NCBI GenBank assembly: GCA_026261815.1
Contig: JAMPIT010000230.1
Coordinates: forward strand, 9,423,001-9,487,000
Direction of reading: 5' to 3'
DNA length: 64,000 bases
Source of the DNA: Monarcha castaneiventris obscurior
Taxonomy: Eukaryota > Chordata > Aves > Passeriformes > Monarchidae
Shown: positions 1-12,589 of the stretch, piece after piece
How positions within the stretch are numbered: the first letter of the stretch is position 1
Layout of the letters: every line of letters begins with the position of its first letter
The notes under the pieces: generated by a model
Database searches by the model: none
The model's input: only the letters and a program-made list of their open reading frames with translations
Told to the model about the DNA's origin: nothing
Translations under genes and position numbers: made by a program

Positions 1-3000
1 ATCCTTTAACATGCTTAAATGTTCCAGAAGTTAAGTAAGGTGTTATAAGAAGGTCCTACAACATTTTATAGCAAATCCTTGAGAAATTAAAAAAGAAAAT
101 TACACTTTGTAGATGTTCACACTAATTAGGTACAATGAAGAAACTCTTTACAGAAGATGCCACCAATAATTTGATATAGTAAAAATAAAAAGAAAAAATC
201 TAACGACCAAAAGGAACTAGCTGTTTAACCACAAACGCTGTATACTGGCCCAATCTCATTCCTGGAACTAAACTATGAAGTGTGCATATGTTCTTCTAGG
301 AGAAAGCTTGATACTGCTTTTTCGGTCCCATCATGCCTTAATCCTACCCTCTGACCTCAATAATCTAGTCATTAGTAGAGTCATTTAAGATCATGACATA
401 TATTCAAATATCTTTTGTCACACAAAGTAGCAGAGATTTAACCTCTGGGACTCCAAACTCCTGTGCTAGCTTAGAAAGTAGTCTAGCTTCCTTTCTTTCC
501 TTTTAAACATCCTGTGTTTGCATAAAATGTTCAGACTTTTGCTAAAGGAAGAAAGAATGATAGCTAATAACGCCATGAATATGATTAAAATGTCTCATAT
601 TTTTCCCACATAAGCATTTTGTACCTGGTACCCACTACTTAAGTGCTCCAGTCACTAGATGTGAATATAAAAAGAAAACGTGACATCCTCATGGAATCAC
701 AAAATTCATCACTCTTTATGAAAAAACCTTTCTATCCAAAGAGTTTTTAGAGAGGCTGCAGGTCAGATAACAATAGCTATCATTCCTAGGTACAAAGTAA
801 CTCACTGACATCATTAGTTTTAGATTTATTGGTGCTGAACCCTCAGTTTCAGGTGAAATTTGTAGAAGCTCTCTAGCCAAACTAGAAATTCTGATATTTG
901 CAGGACTGAAGATCACAGCTGATACCTATGCAGTTAGTAGTAGAAATGGAAGGGGGTTAGGAAGCTTAGGTTTCTAGAAGCATGGCTAGCAGATTTAGGA
1001 CCAAACAATCCCAAAGAACAGGATCAGGCTTATGCACAGCTGAAAGAGGGTTTAATCTCATTCTGGCTATGTTACCATAACATTTACAATGTTTAATAGC
1101 ACATAATATCTATTCTGTGTACACAAAGCATATGCTAGTGGGCATCTTTTGTTCTATATATGTTAGCAAAGAAAACAAATTGGATTACAACCTTAGTTAA
1201 AATCCCTCTCCCATCTAAAGGACTCTTTCTTAATCTTAATATCTTCTATAGTTCTTTCTAAATGTACAGGTGGATTCCTACCTGCAATTGTCATCATACC
1301 TGGTTACCAGCTGTACAGCTCTTGTAACATTTCATGTTGTAGCTTTATATTATTGCCTTCTTATTTGCACTGTAATTAGCTACCACACAGAATAAACTCA
1401 TAAACTCTAAACTCCCTCAGTATCTATTACGATGCCTGCTTTGATATAACCGTGCCTTTTAAAATAGGTGAGTTATTGACCTTATTGATTTAAACAACAT
1501 TTCCACTGCAACTACAGCTAAATAAAGAACTTGAGGGGAAAAAAATAAAAAAGCTAGATGTTTATGGGAAAAGCATTTACCTAAGTGTTTGCTACCTGAA
1601 ACTGATATTTAGTGTTGATGGAAGGGAAAATAAGTCTTTCAGTCTAAGCCGTAGGTAGGATATTTCCAGATGTCAGCAGCACAGAGACCTACCAGTGTTA
1701 GATTCCTAAAGCATCAGGGAGTCTATTTCATAGTTCAGGAAATTTGTGAATTAAAGTCTGCTTACACCAGCTCCATTAGTGAACCCTGGTTTTAACCCAA
1801 ATTAAGGATAAATTCAGTTGTGCATTACCCTGTGGAACAAAACTTTGTATTTTGCTCAGAGACCATGCAAAGAGAAAGCACAGCTCAGACGTGTCTGAGA
1901 AATTGAGTGTAGCCAAATCTGTACGAGTGCCAGCAATAGCTGTAGGTCCTTCATGTAGCAGCATATAACGCTGTTGATGCCTACACACCCAGCAGAGGTT
2001 ACAAAATCTCTTGAGAAAGCTACAGGATGGGTTTTACACACATCTCCAAACTGGATCAGCATATAGACCTTCAAGGAGCATCCCATGGTGATCATGATAT
2101 GCAGGTAAACAGCTCAGTGTTTAACACACAGGAATTTGAGAATGGCTTGTTTGTAAGCACCTGCAGGGCTTCAAATGCTGACAATTGTGTGCTAATTCTC
2201 TCATACTATTCTTATATGTTACTGACATTTGTTCCGAATGCTCTTGGGTTTAGTTCACCTAACTTTGAAGTGTGCATGAACACTGGTCTCTAATTGCCCA
2301 TGGAGACCATAAATTAACAGACTACAGGATGTCAGCCCAGAGAACATCCTCAGCTTAACATTATTATTTTCTGAAGCCAATAGCCACCATGATGCCAGCC
2401 AGAAGTAAAGACTTTTGTGCTGCATTCCAGACAGTGGGAAGATGGTCAGACACAATCATTTAAGCACAGAAGAGAGGGAAAAATAAGGACCATATACCAG
2501 ACCTCAAGTTCAACAGGAGGAATCAGCTTCTTGGGTTTACCCAAGTCAACCATCATCTAGTGCTGTGCTTGTCTTCTTGCACATTCTGATTGTTTTTATG
2601 GCATCTGTTTAGAAAAAATCCACTAAATTCCTACTGAAGTGTAATTTCTTGGGAGGCCTGACACAAGGTAACCGTAGAACCAAATTCTGCCAGGCTGGAA
2701 AGCCAAAAAGTACTTCAGTGGTGCTTTTAGTTGTCTTCATTGTGAACCTATTGCCTCTAATATGACATTTTATTCCATAAAGTGCTACAAAGATGCATAC
2801 AAAAAGATTAATCCCTGCCAAAACCACGAGTTTAAATAGAAAAGGCAGGCCAGGACAGAAACATGATTCTAATACTTACAGGTGATTCAGATCATCTAGT
2901 TTGGACTCTTCTAGAGCACTGGCTGATGAACAACCCCCACACGCCCCATAAAGGGATGTAAACCTTGAGGGCCTAATGAGAACACACTGCTGTGAAGACA

Positions 3001-6000
3001 ACAAGTCTCAATATGAAGAAATTGAGTTCTGCCACTTTCCTCATATTCACTTCTGCTCTCTTATGTCACTACTTAATGGACTTAAAGAAGGGGGAGCAAA
3101 AAAGAAGTGACCAGACCTCTTGAGAGTTAAGAAGCCATTGAAATGAATATCAATGTCCTAATGTGAAAGGCATTTCTCTCACTCTAAGGGCAATGTAGAG
3201 ACCAAGAAAAATTTTGCAAATTTATGAATGCATCTTCAGAACAAAAGAAATCTGATCATTTCACATGATCTTTGAAGTAGCTACTGAACACACAGGGATG
3301 AAGAAGGCAGCAGATTTTTCAGAGACCCACAGAGTATTAGAGGGATGAGATGATGATTTTCATGGGCACTCCTCCTCTCCAACACCCTTGTACTCAACTC
3401 TAACAGTGCCAGCACTGTATAAACAGGTTCATTATCAGACTACTGTTCTTCTACATGTAGCAGATCCTGTCTGTATGAAGCTCTCGCTATTTTTTTTTCT
3501 CAGAAGGTACAGAAAGAAATAATTTATTTTAAAGGAAGGAAATCTCCTTACAGAACATTTCACATGTTTCACATTTGCACATGATTTCTTTTTCCTTTAC
3601 CTCTTTTTTTTACTTTTTTTTTTTTTTTTTGGCAAATATCTCCCTCATCTTGTTGGTGAATGTTTAGGGAAGAAGTAAGATCCAACCAGTCTGACATTTA
3701 AAACCAAATGTCTCAAGGTAAGAATAAGAACAGCTGTCAGTAGGAATTAGCAGGAGCCAGCACTTGAGATGAGGTTGGTATTTGACAGTGTTCATGAATA
3801 CATTTCACACTGAAGATGTTACCCTTCAGACTTTACGTTTCCCTTTTCTTCTTAAGCAATATCTGGCCTTACTAACCCTTTTAATGTTATGAAGTGGTAC
3901 AATATTTTATACATGACAAGCATGAGGGAAGAACCCTATTATCATTCTCCCATGTACGTGTTGTAACGTGAATTAATGCAAGGAGGGAAATATTCATCCA
4001 TTTCATGAGGACAGCTGAAACATTTGCTGCCAAAATTCCTTGCCTGTCATTTATTACTGACATTGAGAACATTTTTTATGCACTTGTGAAAGAGCTTTCC
4101 AAAAAACATTGGAGTTTATGAATTGCTTACAAATTTGCAGCTGATAAAGTTGAATTTTCAATACCTTACAAGGCTTGCATTTCTCTGTGGCTTTGGAAGA
4201 AACCTGTACATTTAAATTTCCTTACATGGCAATTTAGATTTGCTCATAATGTGCTACATGCTCGATGATGTTTTTCTGGTTCTGTTATTCCAGTTAGCAG
4301 TTAGGTCAGTGCATACTTATGTCTCCTGCAGAGCAACTCTGCTCAGGAGGGGGAAATCCTTTGAAACTTGTCAAGGTTTCCAAATTCCTTTTGTAAGAGT
4401 AAATATTTTGTGGATCTCTAATGCAGCCTACTGCTAAAGTACAGGGAATACTTGTCAGACCACAGTATAATTACCATATTCATGGTGGTAATTAAGTCTG
4501 CAGTGCACTAAACTATTTTGACAAATTTTCTCTGACTCAAAGAGGAACGGAGGGTTTTCTTCCTTTTCTCAAGGTTGCTTAGTAGCCTATAGAATTTGAA
4601 ATTGTAGTAGGGAAATAGATATTTTAGAAAACTTGAATACTTTATTAATCTGTAATTTCATTAAGTCCCTTTATTTCTAGAAATTTTTCAGACATTTTTA
4701 AAAGAAAAAAAAGCCTTACAAAACATCAGTGAAGTATGCAGAGATCAATATTTATATCAGAGGATAAATCAAAACAGAATATTGTCCTTGGAGGAGAAGG
4801 ACTTCAGGACAAAAATCAGGAATTTTCTACAATAAAACTTTTCCATGTGCATAGGGGAAACTTATTAGAACTGAAGCTTTCCAAAGGAACTTATCAAATT
4901 TGACAAAGCTATCACATGGAAGTTCTGGTAGAAGTTAGAGAAAACAAGAGAGGGAGAATCTAATCAAACGCACTTCCCAACAGTGTCCCATTAATTGAAT
5001 GGTAAAGATGATAATGGAGCTCTTGCTGTTAATTGATTAAAAAGGATTAACTATCCTCATAGTTTATATTTTATTAAAAAACACAATTTAATGCCACTTC
5101 CTAAATATCTTCCTGACTGTAGAAATATGCTTTGTAGTTCTTACCAATCTGTGACTGAGAGAAAAATAAAATGCAAAACTATAAATCTCTAAGTCTTTCT
5201 TTTCTCAAATTTTCCCTATTGTCTAAGCACCACAGTGGTTTACAGCCTTCCTGAATGTTTGATATGAAAGAGCTCAACACTTACATAAAACCAGACCTAT
5301 ATGCGTTTTATTGGATGTGATGTAGCTTTCTTACACTTTCCCCAAAATATCTCAGAGCTAGTATTGCTGTACCTGTCTGTGGCTTTTCACATACACCTCA
5401 AGGGAGCAAAAATACAGAGACACATGTACATGTATCCCCAGGTACTTCCAAATATATGCTTTCCTGTTTTAGTGTACTGCTCTTTACAACTATTTGTTCC
5501 TCACCTTCTTTATTCTGGCACATTTTCTGGCAGATAAAAATATCTATTGAAATTGGTTCTCTCTCACTTTTATAGTTTCTCACTGTTCAGCTTTTTCCTC
5601 TCACTAACAGCTGTGGGCAGTTTCTCATACAGTTGTATGCTCCAAAGTGTTTTTTGAGAATTTTGGGTAGAAAAGGTAGGAAAGGTGAGTCCTGGGGGGA
5701 GCAAGGCAGTGCTGCTTCAGTGGCAATACCAAAAGTGGTGAGTACATTTTAGAGCTGCTTTAAATAAATTTTAATTCTTAAGTGCTATTTAACAGAAATT
5801 CACATTCTGATCCAGCAGCTTTAAAGCAAGAATCTGTTTTCATAAGATCCAATGTCTGGCTGAGCTCATTTTAACCATTGAATATCTACCTGTCTTCGGC
5901 ATGACTAATGCGTGTCCTCAAAGTTCGTTTGAGGCTGAAGCGCTTAGCTGAAAGGAGATCTAGATTATCCTGCTGAATAAGCCTGCTATGGCAGGTCAGT

Positions 6001-7080
6001 CAATAGCAAATCTGTTTTACACAGATTAGAAAAAAAAAGAAATCATCATTTTGTACTTAATTCATTTGGTATTTACAGGCACATTTAATAGTTTGTTGTA
6101 CTTGGATGAGAAATAAGGATAGTCTATAACTTCTTTGGACCTTAAAATGTCTTCTTGAATTAAGGCTACATATTAAAATAATGTTATATTTTCCCAGCAC
6201 ATTCTGCCTATCATAGTTTCTGTGACTGTAACATTATGATATGGAAAAAAATTAAGGTGTTCTTGCTTTCTTCTCTGACCCAGCTCTGGCCAGTGCTTTC
6301 CTGCTTCCTACCAACAGTTTGCTGCCCTTTCAGCTGTGAGGTGACAAACCTTTGGGAAGGGGAGGATGCTGTAGACATGATCACTAAAACCTTTGAGTTA
6401 AACTTCCAGGAACAGTAAGATAAGGACAAGGAATGCAATAAGTTGGCCTTGCACAAAAGCTGCCATCTCTTGGAACTATATTTTTACTCAAATAAATCAG
6501 AACACAAGAACATGTTGTACAGATAATGCTTCAAGGCATATTAAGGATAGCTGGTACTTTTAAGTACATTTAGGGCATAAAAGCAACCAAATGTTCTTGA
6601 ATAGTGAATTCTGTGTAAAATGTGGAAAAAAGGGGGAAGCAAAAGAGCATCCAAGAATCAAAAGAGAAGAAAAGATGTGTGAAATATCTACTTCCCATTC
6701 TTTTACTGACAGCTTGTCTTTTTTAAGGTCATATCCTCCCATAACGTTGAAAGATGCATAGAAATATTCTTACAAAAAACATTTTCTAAATAAACTATGC
6801 TATTTTTTTCCACTCTGAGTGTTTTTCACGGTGAAACTGATATGCTTATACATTTTCAATAAAAAGAAGAAATTAACTGTAAACCTGTACTTAACTGAGT
6901 GCAGAATAAGCATAATTTCTACAGCAATTTCTGGTAAGAATATCCATCAGTGCATATTTGAGATCACTGCAGCTTCAAATATTTAAGTAACCCTCTGGGA
7001 AAGGTCATGATTTTCCAAAATACAGATCCTGAACTCCCTCTCATGCTCACAGCAACATCAAATACTTCTCAATAGATGTT
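1..7080. other. AT-rich single-copy-like DNA, no gene seen
   Basis: Both strands were read for long open frames, exon-like frames, CR1 or LTR ends and RNA genes, and none was convincing. The open frames here are all under about 90 codons, overlap one another on opposite strands and encode no family I recognise. The only low-complexity feature of note is a T run at 3614-3630. Old, decayed repeats cannot be excluded by eye. Confidence 0.6.
3614..3630. repeat. poly-T run, 17 bases
   Basis: There are 17 uninterrupted T, preceded by a second T run of 8 at 3604-3611. Read on the minus strand this could be a poly(A) tail, but no AATAAA lies in the proper place upstream on that strand. A simple homopolymer is more likely than a processed pseudogene. 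Confidence 0.9.
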
Positions 7081-7112
7081 TTGGCACCCCCTCCTCCCTC
7101 CCATCTCTTCAG

Positions 7113-7545
7113 TAATTTACAAGCTAAATGCCCCCCTGGTTGTTAGAGCAGTATTTATGTCCTTTCAGTCTGCCAGAGTTATAGGGCTGGCAATGAGGAG
7201 GTCGGCTTGTGGCGCAGGATCTCCAGCATCCATCCCTCTGCTGCGTGTGGCCCCATCCCAGGCACGGCTGGTTGCTATGGAAGCAGCACAGTGCAGGGAT
7301 CTGACACGCTGGGAGATGCTGGGGGGACTATTCCTCATCTATAGAGACATAGCAGTGCTCTCTTGTAAACTTATACTACCTACCATTTCACTGGGACTGA
7401 ACGGTCCTACATCCTTTGCTTCCTGGAAACCACGAGTGTTAGGACTTTTGCTTCCTATGAGAGTGTGCAAATAGAGATTTTGTACATCTGGATCTGATTC
7501 TCTCTAAGCTTCAATATTAAATAAACCTGAGGCTTGTTTTTCTTT
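7113..7545 (+). other. candidate last exon of an unannotated transcript
   Basis: A pyrimidine-rich tract (7085-7110) ends in AG at 7111-7112, as a splice acceptor would. About 410 bases later AATAAA appears at 7520-7525, followed by a T/GT-rich stretch (7532-7560), the usual layout of a cleavage and polyadenylation site. The block between is richer in G+C than its surroundings. It contains most of an open frame at 7076-7474 (132 codons), the longest on the + strand outside the purine microsatellite. The frame's ATG lies before the putative acceptor, and its product has no domain, signal or family I recognise. A noncoding RNA exon, a decayed repeat or chance are all possible; the exon call is inference. 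Confidence 0.2.
7271..7284. promoter_or_regulatory. X-box-like (RFX-type) palindrome
   Basis: GTTGCTATGGAAGC matches the RFX X-box form GTTGCCATGGAAAC at 12 of 14 positions. RFX factors bind such inverted repeats at cilia-gene promoters and at other enhancers. It sits in the GC-raised block at 7.1-7.5 kb. A single motif of this length can arise by chance in 64 kb, and no promoter or first exon is visible next to it. Confidence 0.25.
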
Positions 7546-7979
7546 TGTATGTGTTCTACATGCTTTTCCATGTTTTCCAGCGGGAGGTAAAGACAAAGCA
7601 AAGGTGAGTGAAATGGAAGACCTCTGGCTGAACCTTCCTGCCAGTACCCAAAATCATGCCCTACCTGGGAAGCTGTCAGCCCAGGAGTGAGTTCTGCCCC
7701 TGGCCAGCCCTGGGAGCTGCTTCAGCTCAAATGCTGCAGTCTTTCAGAGTGGGGGAGATCAAGTACACACTGATACATCACCACAGTGACAAGGCACTTT
7801 TTAGTCCATTGCTGAGGTCATATCTAGAAAGGGACCAATTTGCTGAAAGCTAATCCTTTAGTGAATGTTCTAAACTCAGTTCTCCAAAAGAAGATTAAGC
7901 TTGTTGAACAGTATTACTTAAAAATTTACATGTGCAAAAGTGAGAAATTATTTTCCCAATATCGTAGGCAGGATTTAAT

Positions 7980-8022
7980 GTTAAAATGGCCAGATAGGTT
8001 ACAGGTTAAAATGGCCAGATAG
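7980..8022 (+). repeat. 18-bp direct repeat, two copies, period 25
   Basis: GTTAAAATGGCCAGATAG occurs at 7980-7997 and again, identically, at 8005-8022, with seven bases between. The perfect match suggests a recent local duplication. No function is apparent. Confidence 0.9.
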
Positions 8023-9126
8023 AAATGTCTATATGTGAGGCAGGTATCTGAGCTCCGTTAATTGAAGATTTCATGCGTATCTGCTTTCTAATGTTATAAA
8101 GACCAAGAATAAGGCAATACCCTTATTTTTATTCCACTATCTAGAATTTGTTAATTAGCAAATTTTTACAGGAATCATCTCATTCAGTTACATCTATCTT
8201 AAAACTAGATATTTACGTTAAGACTGTTTTTGGAGTTGCTGTAGAGAACTCCTTCTCAACCTGAATCATAATTCAGTATTTCTAGAGTGCCAACTCAGTT
8301 TCTTTAGACTATTTTTTTAATGGATAAGATGGGTGATCTCTGAAGGATTGTGCCTCACATCCTTGATTACATACAAATAAAGACTAGTGGCAATAGGATG
8401 TTGTTCATTTTTTAGACAAATGAACCTGACCAAAAGGCTCTGTATTTCCACCTAGTAATTACAGAGACAAAAATTTTAGATTATTAGAGTTACCAATCTT
8501 GTCTACAAAAGTTTTGCTGTTTAGATTCTTCTACAGAGTTTAATAGCTTCTACTATGAGAAGAAATCCAACTGTGCTCCTTATGGGTAAGAAATAACACT
8601 ATGCAGTAGTAGTATGTTTATATAATAATAATTTGAAGGACCAAGAAACAAGTGACATTTTAGTTTGCAGGGAAATAAAATAATTTGCATGAAATCAATA
8701 ATTCATTTCCTTTTGCCTACCGAATGAATGGTATCCTACAATTTATTGTCAAAATAGTGGCTTCTGTGGAATGGAGATGATTTACAGTTGAAAAATTCCT
8801 CTTGGAGCACCCACCACATAATGAGATTTCAGAGGGAGTCATTCTCATGTGAATCTGACTTAAAGCCAGAACTGTTGGAATCTCTAGGGTTTGTTGAAAA
8901 TTGGGTTGGATTTCTTGGTAGTTTTTCTTTCTGGCTTTCAGAAGGGACTTCCAGCAGCAATGAAATCTGGAATTGCTTCAGCTCTCAGCATCTCCATGCT
9001 TCCAAAAATAAAAAGGGCATCTGTTTGTAGATATCCCCTTACACTTTTTATTATTATTGCAACACTTGCATGTAGACTTATTCATGAAATGAATTATTTT
9101 TTGTGTTGTGGCACAGCATGTGATTT

Positions 9127-9166
9127 AAAAAAAAACCAAAACCACCAAAAACCACATACAAAAAAC
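9127..9166 (+). repeat. A-rich tract with CC spacers
   Basis: Runs of A are broken by CC or AC doublets (ACCAAAACCACCAAAAACC). The same style of tract recurs at 23261-23344, 58391-58462 and 61916-62010. It is low-complexity DNA with no coding value. Confidence 0.8.
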
Positions 9167-9373
9167 TAGTTGGATGGAAGAAAGTTTGGCAAATAAAGTA
9201 CATTTTCTGCATTTTTTCTTTTAGAAGATTATGATTACATGTAATCTCACACCCCTGAGCAGATGCTATCTGTTTTCCCTTCCAGAGCTTTAGGCTGTAA
9301 CCAACAGGAGACATAAAGGAGACAGAGGAAGCTGTGAGAGACTGCAAGGCTTTCTTAACATGGATCTTTTACC

Positions 9374-9393
9374 AAAAAAAAAAAAAAAAAAAA
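9374..9393 (+). repeat. poly-A run, 20 bases
   Basis: Twenty uninterrupted A after ACC. No AATAAA lies 10-30 bases upstream and the preceding DNA does not resemble a mature mRNA or a LINE 3' end, so a retrocopy tail is not supported. Confidence 0.9.
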
Positions 9394-11589
9394 GGCAGGA
9401 GAAGGTCCATTTCTGCACTAGTTAAAATAGTAGAAGTTAGAAGGAAAATGTATAATTGAATTTTAATTTTAAGGCAAATTGCTGAACAAATTCCACTTAG
9501 AAGGATTACAATTTTACATCTTGCCTTTCCTATTGTGTGCATTAATCTTGCTGAGACACATATTTCCTTCATCTTTGTAGCATGTCTGTTATAACTGATG
9601 GTAATGACACTGTTATTTCTGTGGTACAAATCAATGGCACTGGATACCTAAGTGAATGCATTTTTCTGTCCGCACGGTGGCCTATATCACACTCATAAAT
9701 CTGTAACTATATATGAAAACATCTTGTAATTTCATGGCTTCTTATATTCCCCTTTCTCTATGTAATGAGATGAGGGTGAAAGCCTGTGTTAAGGTTTTAC
9801 CAGAAGGACAATGCTGCAAGAATTACAAAAAATTTCAGAAGATGTGAAGAAAGGCAAAAAGGAAACAAAAGGATTAATGCAGAAAAATATCAGCAACAGA
9901 AAATCTTCTACAAAGAACCTTTCTAGGTAAAGATTTTGTGTAGGAGAGGTTTAATGCACAGTTCTTCCTCCTGACAGAGATCTAGGCATACACAACCTTC
10001 AACTCTTAAAAAATACATAGATATTAAAAGAGAGGATAATCAAGGACAGTGTAAATATTGGTCTGTGTATTTCCATTTGATGCTCTTCATATGTGAGCAA
10101 ATAAATATTCAATTGATGACATGCAGTTTTCACCTTCTAATGCAAGAGTCTATGCATAAGTCAATAACTGGAAAGAATATTTGAAGTGTAAAAGCTCCAG
10201 TAGAATGAAGAAGAGGGGCCCCATCAAAAAGTGGCCAATGATCTGATAACTCAAATATTCACTTGAGAAGAGTGATCACACAGTTTCAATCTCCTGATTG
10301 TAGCAGTAAGAGGACATTTGCAGTCATGATCCCCTTCTCCAATGAGTGAGTTATTTACTCTCTGGCTTAACTAAAATTTAAATGATTTACACAGAGTGAA
10401 ACATCCCCACAGCAAGGACAACAGTTTTCCTGTTGTAGTGAAGGAGACGTGATTTCACATTTTTTAGCCAGAGTTGTAAGTGAATCTGAGTCTTCCAGTG
10501 CCAGAATTTTTGCCTGCTGGTGATCAATGGAATGATGAACACCTATCTGGATATGTTCTCCAAATGATGCTGGCTCTAACTGATTTGACAATTAATTCAA
10601 CTAGAAATTAAAAATATGTTGTGAATAGTCAAAAATAATCCTTTTCATTAAATATAAATTTATTGAATTACTTATATCATTTTATCAATACATGAATTAA
10701 CTCTATCATGAAAAATTGTCATAGAAGTGGTTGTTATCATCAGTAAAATATATTCTCCACTACTTCAGGGTTATTTTTTTTTTTAAACTAATGTTGTGAT
10801 TGTGAATGGCTGAACTAAGGCCTGTGGTTTGTGATTTATACAAACAGTGATCCTCAAACACTCATTATTTTCCACAATACTTCAGATTATTTTGCCTTTG
10901 ACACCACCACTGAAGTGTATTTTTCTTTTCCTAGAGACCTCATCTAGTCTTTGTTTTATCTCCAACCTTTTCTAATTAAAACTTAATTAGCTGAAATAAA
11001 TCGTGAGCTTAACTGACTCCGTGAAAACTTATCTACAGATCAACACCTAATATAGGTTTTTCTATTCCGAAAGAAGCCATGTTTGAGCAGCTTGTTGGTT
11101 CATTCAGCTTATTTCTTACCATCTGATGCCAGGCCTCATAGAAAGAACACTTATGTGTATTTATCGCCATTTATGTCATTTTTTCACTTAAAGAGAGCTG
11201 AGAAATAATACATTTTCTTCAGTGACTAGCATGTCATGGCTCTGAGGGACTATTGATTTGAAATGTGACCTTTTTAACAGTCAGAAAAAGACAGAAAAAA
11301 AAAATGTAACAGCATGTCAACAGCAGTTTTGACCACTCAAATCAGCAGAAGTTGTCTGTAGTACTGTTTTGTCCTGCATATTTTTTCTTAGATTCTCCAT
11401 AGTTTCTGCCATATTTTTTTTTTTTACTTACCCTTATGTTGAAAAATATTTAGGTATTGCCATTATATTCTCTGATGGTTTTAGGTGGGCTATTTCATTT
11501 AGGTTTGAGCAGCATAGTTGTGACTTAACTCTGCTTTCTGCTTTTTTTCTTGTAGTATTTTTTAAATTACCCTTGTTATAAGAGGTATA

Positions 11590-12207
11590 TAGTATGTTAG
11601 TTGGCAGAGTTTGGCAGGTGTTTATGAAAAGAGAGCTTTGGTGGATCGATGCCGCATTTTTTCCACAGGGTCCCTCGTGGGGACTCTTTGGCAGCACTCT
11701 GCCAGCACCCACGGGCGCACACGATCTCACCCTTGTGGGTAGTCGTAAGCAGCCACTCACACAGAGTCTGGGCACGAACTGGAGATGAAGAGGTGAGAGG
11801 AGTTCTCTGTATGCGATTCCATGGCGTTCAATGAAACCAACCCTCCTGAAGGAAGCAGGCACAAAGAATCCAGAACAAACCGCACACCTGGTTTTATCCA
11901 GAAGGGTCCCAGGGCTGGGCAAAGCGTCAGAAGCCAATGGTCTGAGGGCTAGGGGGCAGAGGCAAGGGTGAGTGACATAACAGGAGCCAATGGGAGATGG
12001 GGTGGGAAGGGGGAGAGAGTCAGTAACCAGTGGAATCTTGGTAAAGGGATGTTGGAACCCAAGGCACGCCTCTGGCTGCCCTGGGAGGTCAGGAGCCCCG
12101 GCACGGGGGCCCTGGACCCTGGCAAGAAGCCCAGAATGACACTGTCTTTGATCTCAGCCCATGGGAAAAATTACCAACGCAGCGCAAGGCACTGCAAAAC
12201 AAGAGCA
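11590..12207 (-). mobile_element. LTR-like endogenous retrovirus segment, minus strand
   Basis: Composition changes sharply from AT-rich DNA to a GC- and CpG-richer block. Read on the minus strand it has features of a retroviral LTR: two inverted CCAAT boxes (AGCCAATGG on the + strand, near 11934 and 11985), then a TATA-like GGATAAAA (+ strand complement near 11892-11899), then a CpG-containing R/U5-like stretch down to about 11640. This resembles avian endogenous retrovirus LTRs from memory, but I cannot name the family and the boundaries are approximate. No target-site duplication, primer-binding site or gag, pol or env frame was found. A 167-codon minus-strand frame (11434-11937) runs through it and is probably fortuitous. 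The stretch 11968-12207 may belong to this element's U3 or be unrelated flank. Confidence 0.5.
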
Positions 12208-12286
12208 TGTGAAAATGAGTAGTGGTTTAGTATTTTACAAGGTAAAAAGTAGATTTTAGGATTTTTAATATGAGGATGAAGGGTCT

Positions 12287-12346
12287 AAGATGGAGGATTT
12301 TGGGCGTTGCCCTGTTCTTCCTCTTCTTCTCCTTCTCCTCCATCTT
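12287..12346 (+). repeat. perfect 11-bp inverted repeat within the LTR
   Basis: AAGATGGAGGA at 12287-12297 pairs exactly with TCCTCCATCTT at 12336-12346, with 38 bases between, mostly pyrimidine. In RNA it would form a stem-loop in the LTR's U3. The CTTCTCCTCC side gives rise to Glu-rich spurious reading frames on the minus strand. Confidence 0.85.
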
Positions 12347-12583
12347 CTCTCGTGGTGTTGGCATAAAATGATTGGTAGAATGAAAAAGAGGTAGAAATTA
12401 TGTGTCTGGAATAGGTGCAAATTAATTGGTATAGAATAGTAAATAATAAATACGTTGTGAAGAATGGTTGGATCATGGAAAGGCACAAAAAGGCCGGGAC
12501 AGCCCAGAACTGGGCAGTTCCCACTCGGACTCAGCTGGCATCAGATGTGCGGCCGGAGCTGAGAGCTGGCAGAGATAAGGAGA

Positions 12584-12589
12584 AATAAA
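12584..12589 (+). terminator. LTR polyadenylation signal AATAAA
   Basis: AATAAA lies in the expected part of the LTR, after the CpG-rich promoter-like stretch and before a GT/CT-rich downstream segment (about 12605-12630). In a retroviral LTR this signal directs 3' end formation of the genomic RNA. Confidence 0.5.

Larger units (their letters stand above)
7546..11580. other. AT-rich DNA with A-rich tracts, no gene seen
   Basis: This stretch holds the 18-bp direct repeat at 7980-8022, an A-rich tract with CC spacers at 9127-9166 and a run of 20 A at 9374-9393. Open frames are 92 codons or fewer, with no recognised product, apart from the end of a minus-strand frame entering from the LTR-like segment downstream. 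No CR1 or LTR end was seen. Confidence 0.55.

Noticed and set aside
11434..11937. 167-codon minus-strand open frame, the longest in the window
   Set aside because: It crosses LTR-like DNA with promoter-type motifs, runs on into AT-rich flank, and its product resembles no retroviral or host protein I recognise.
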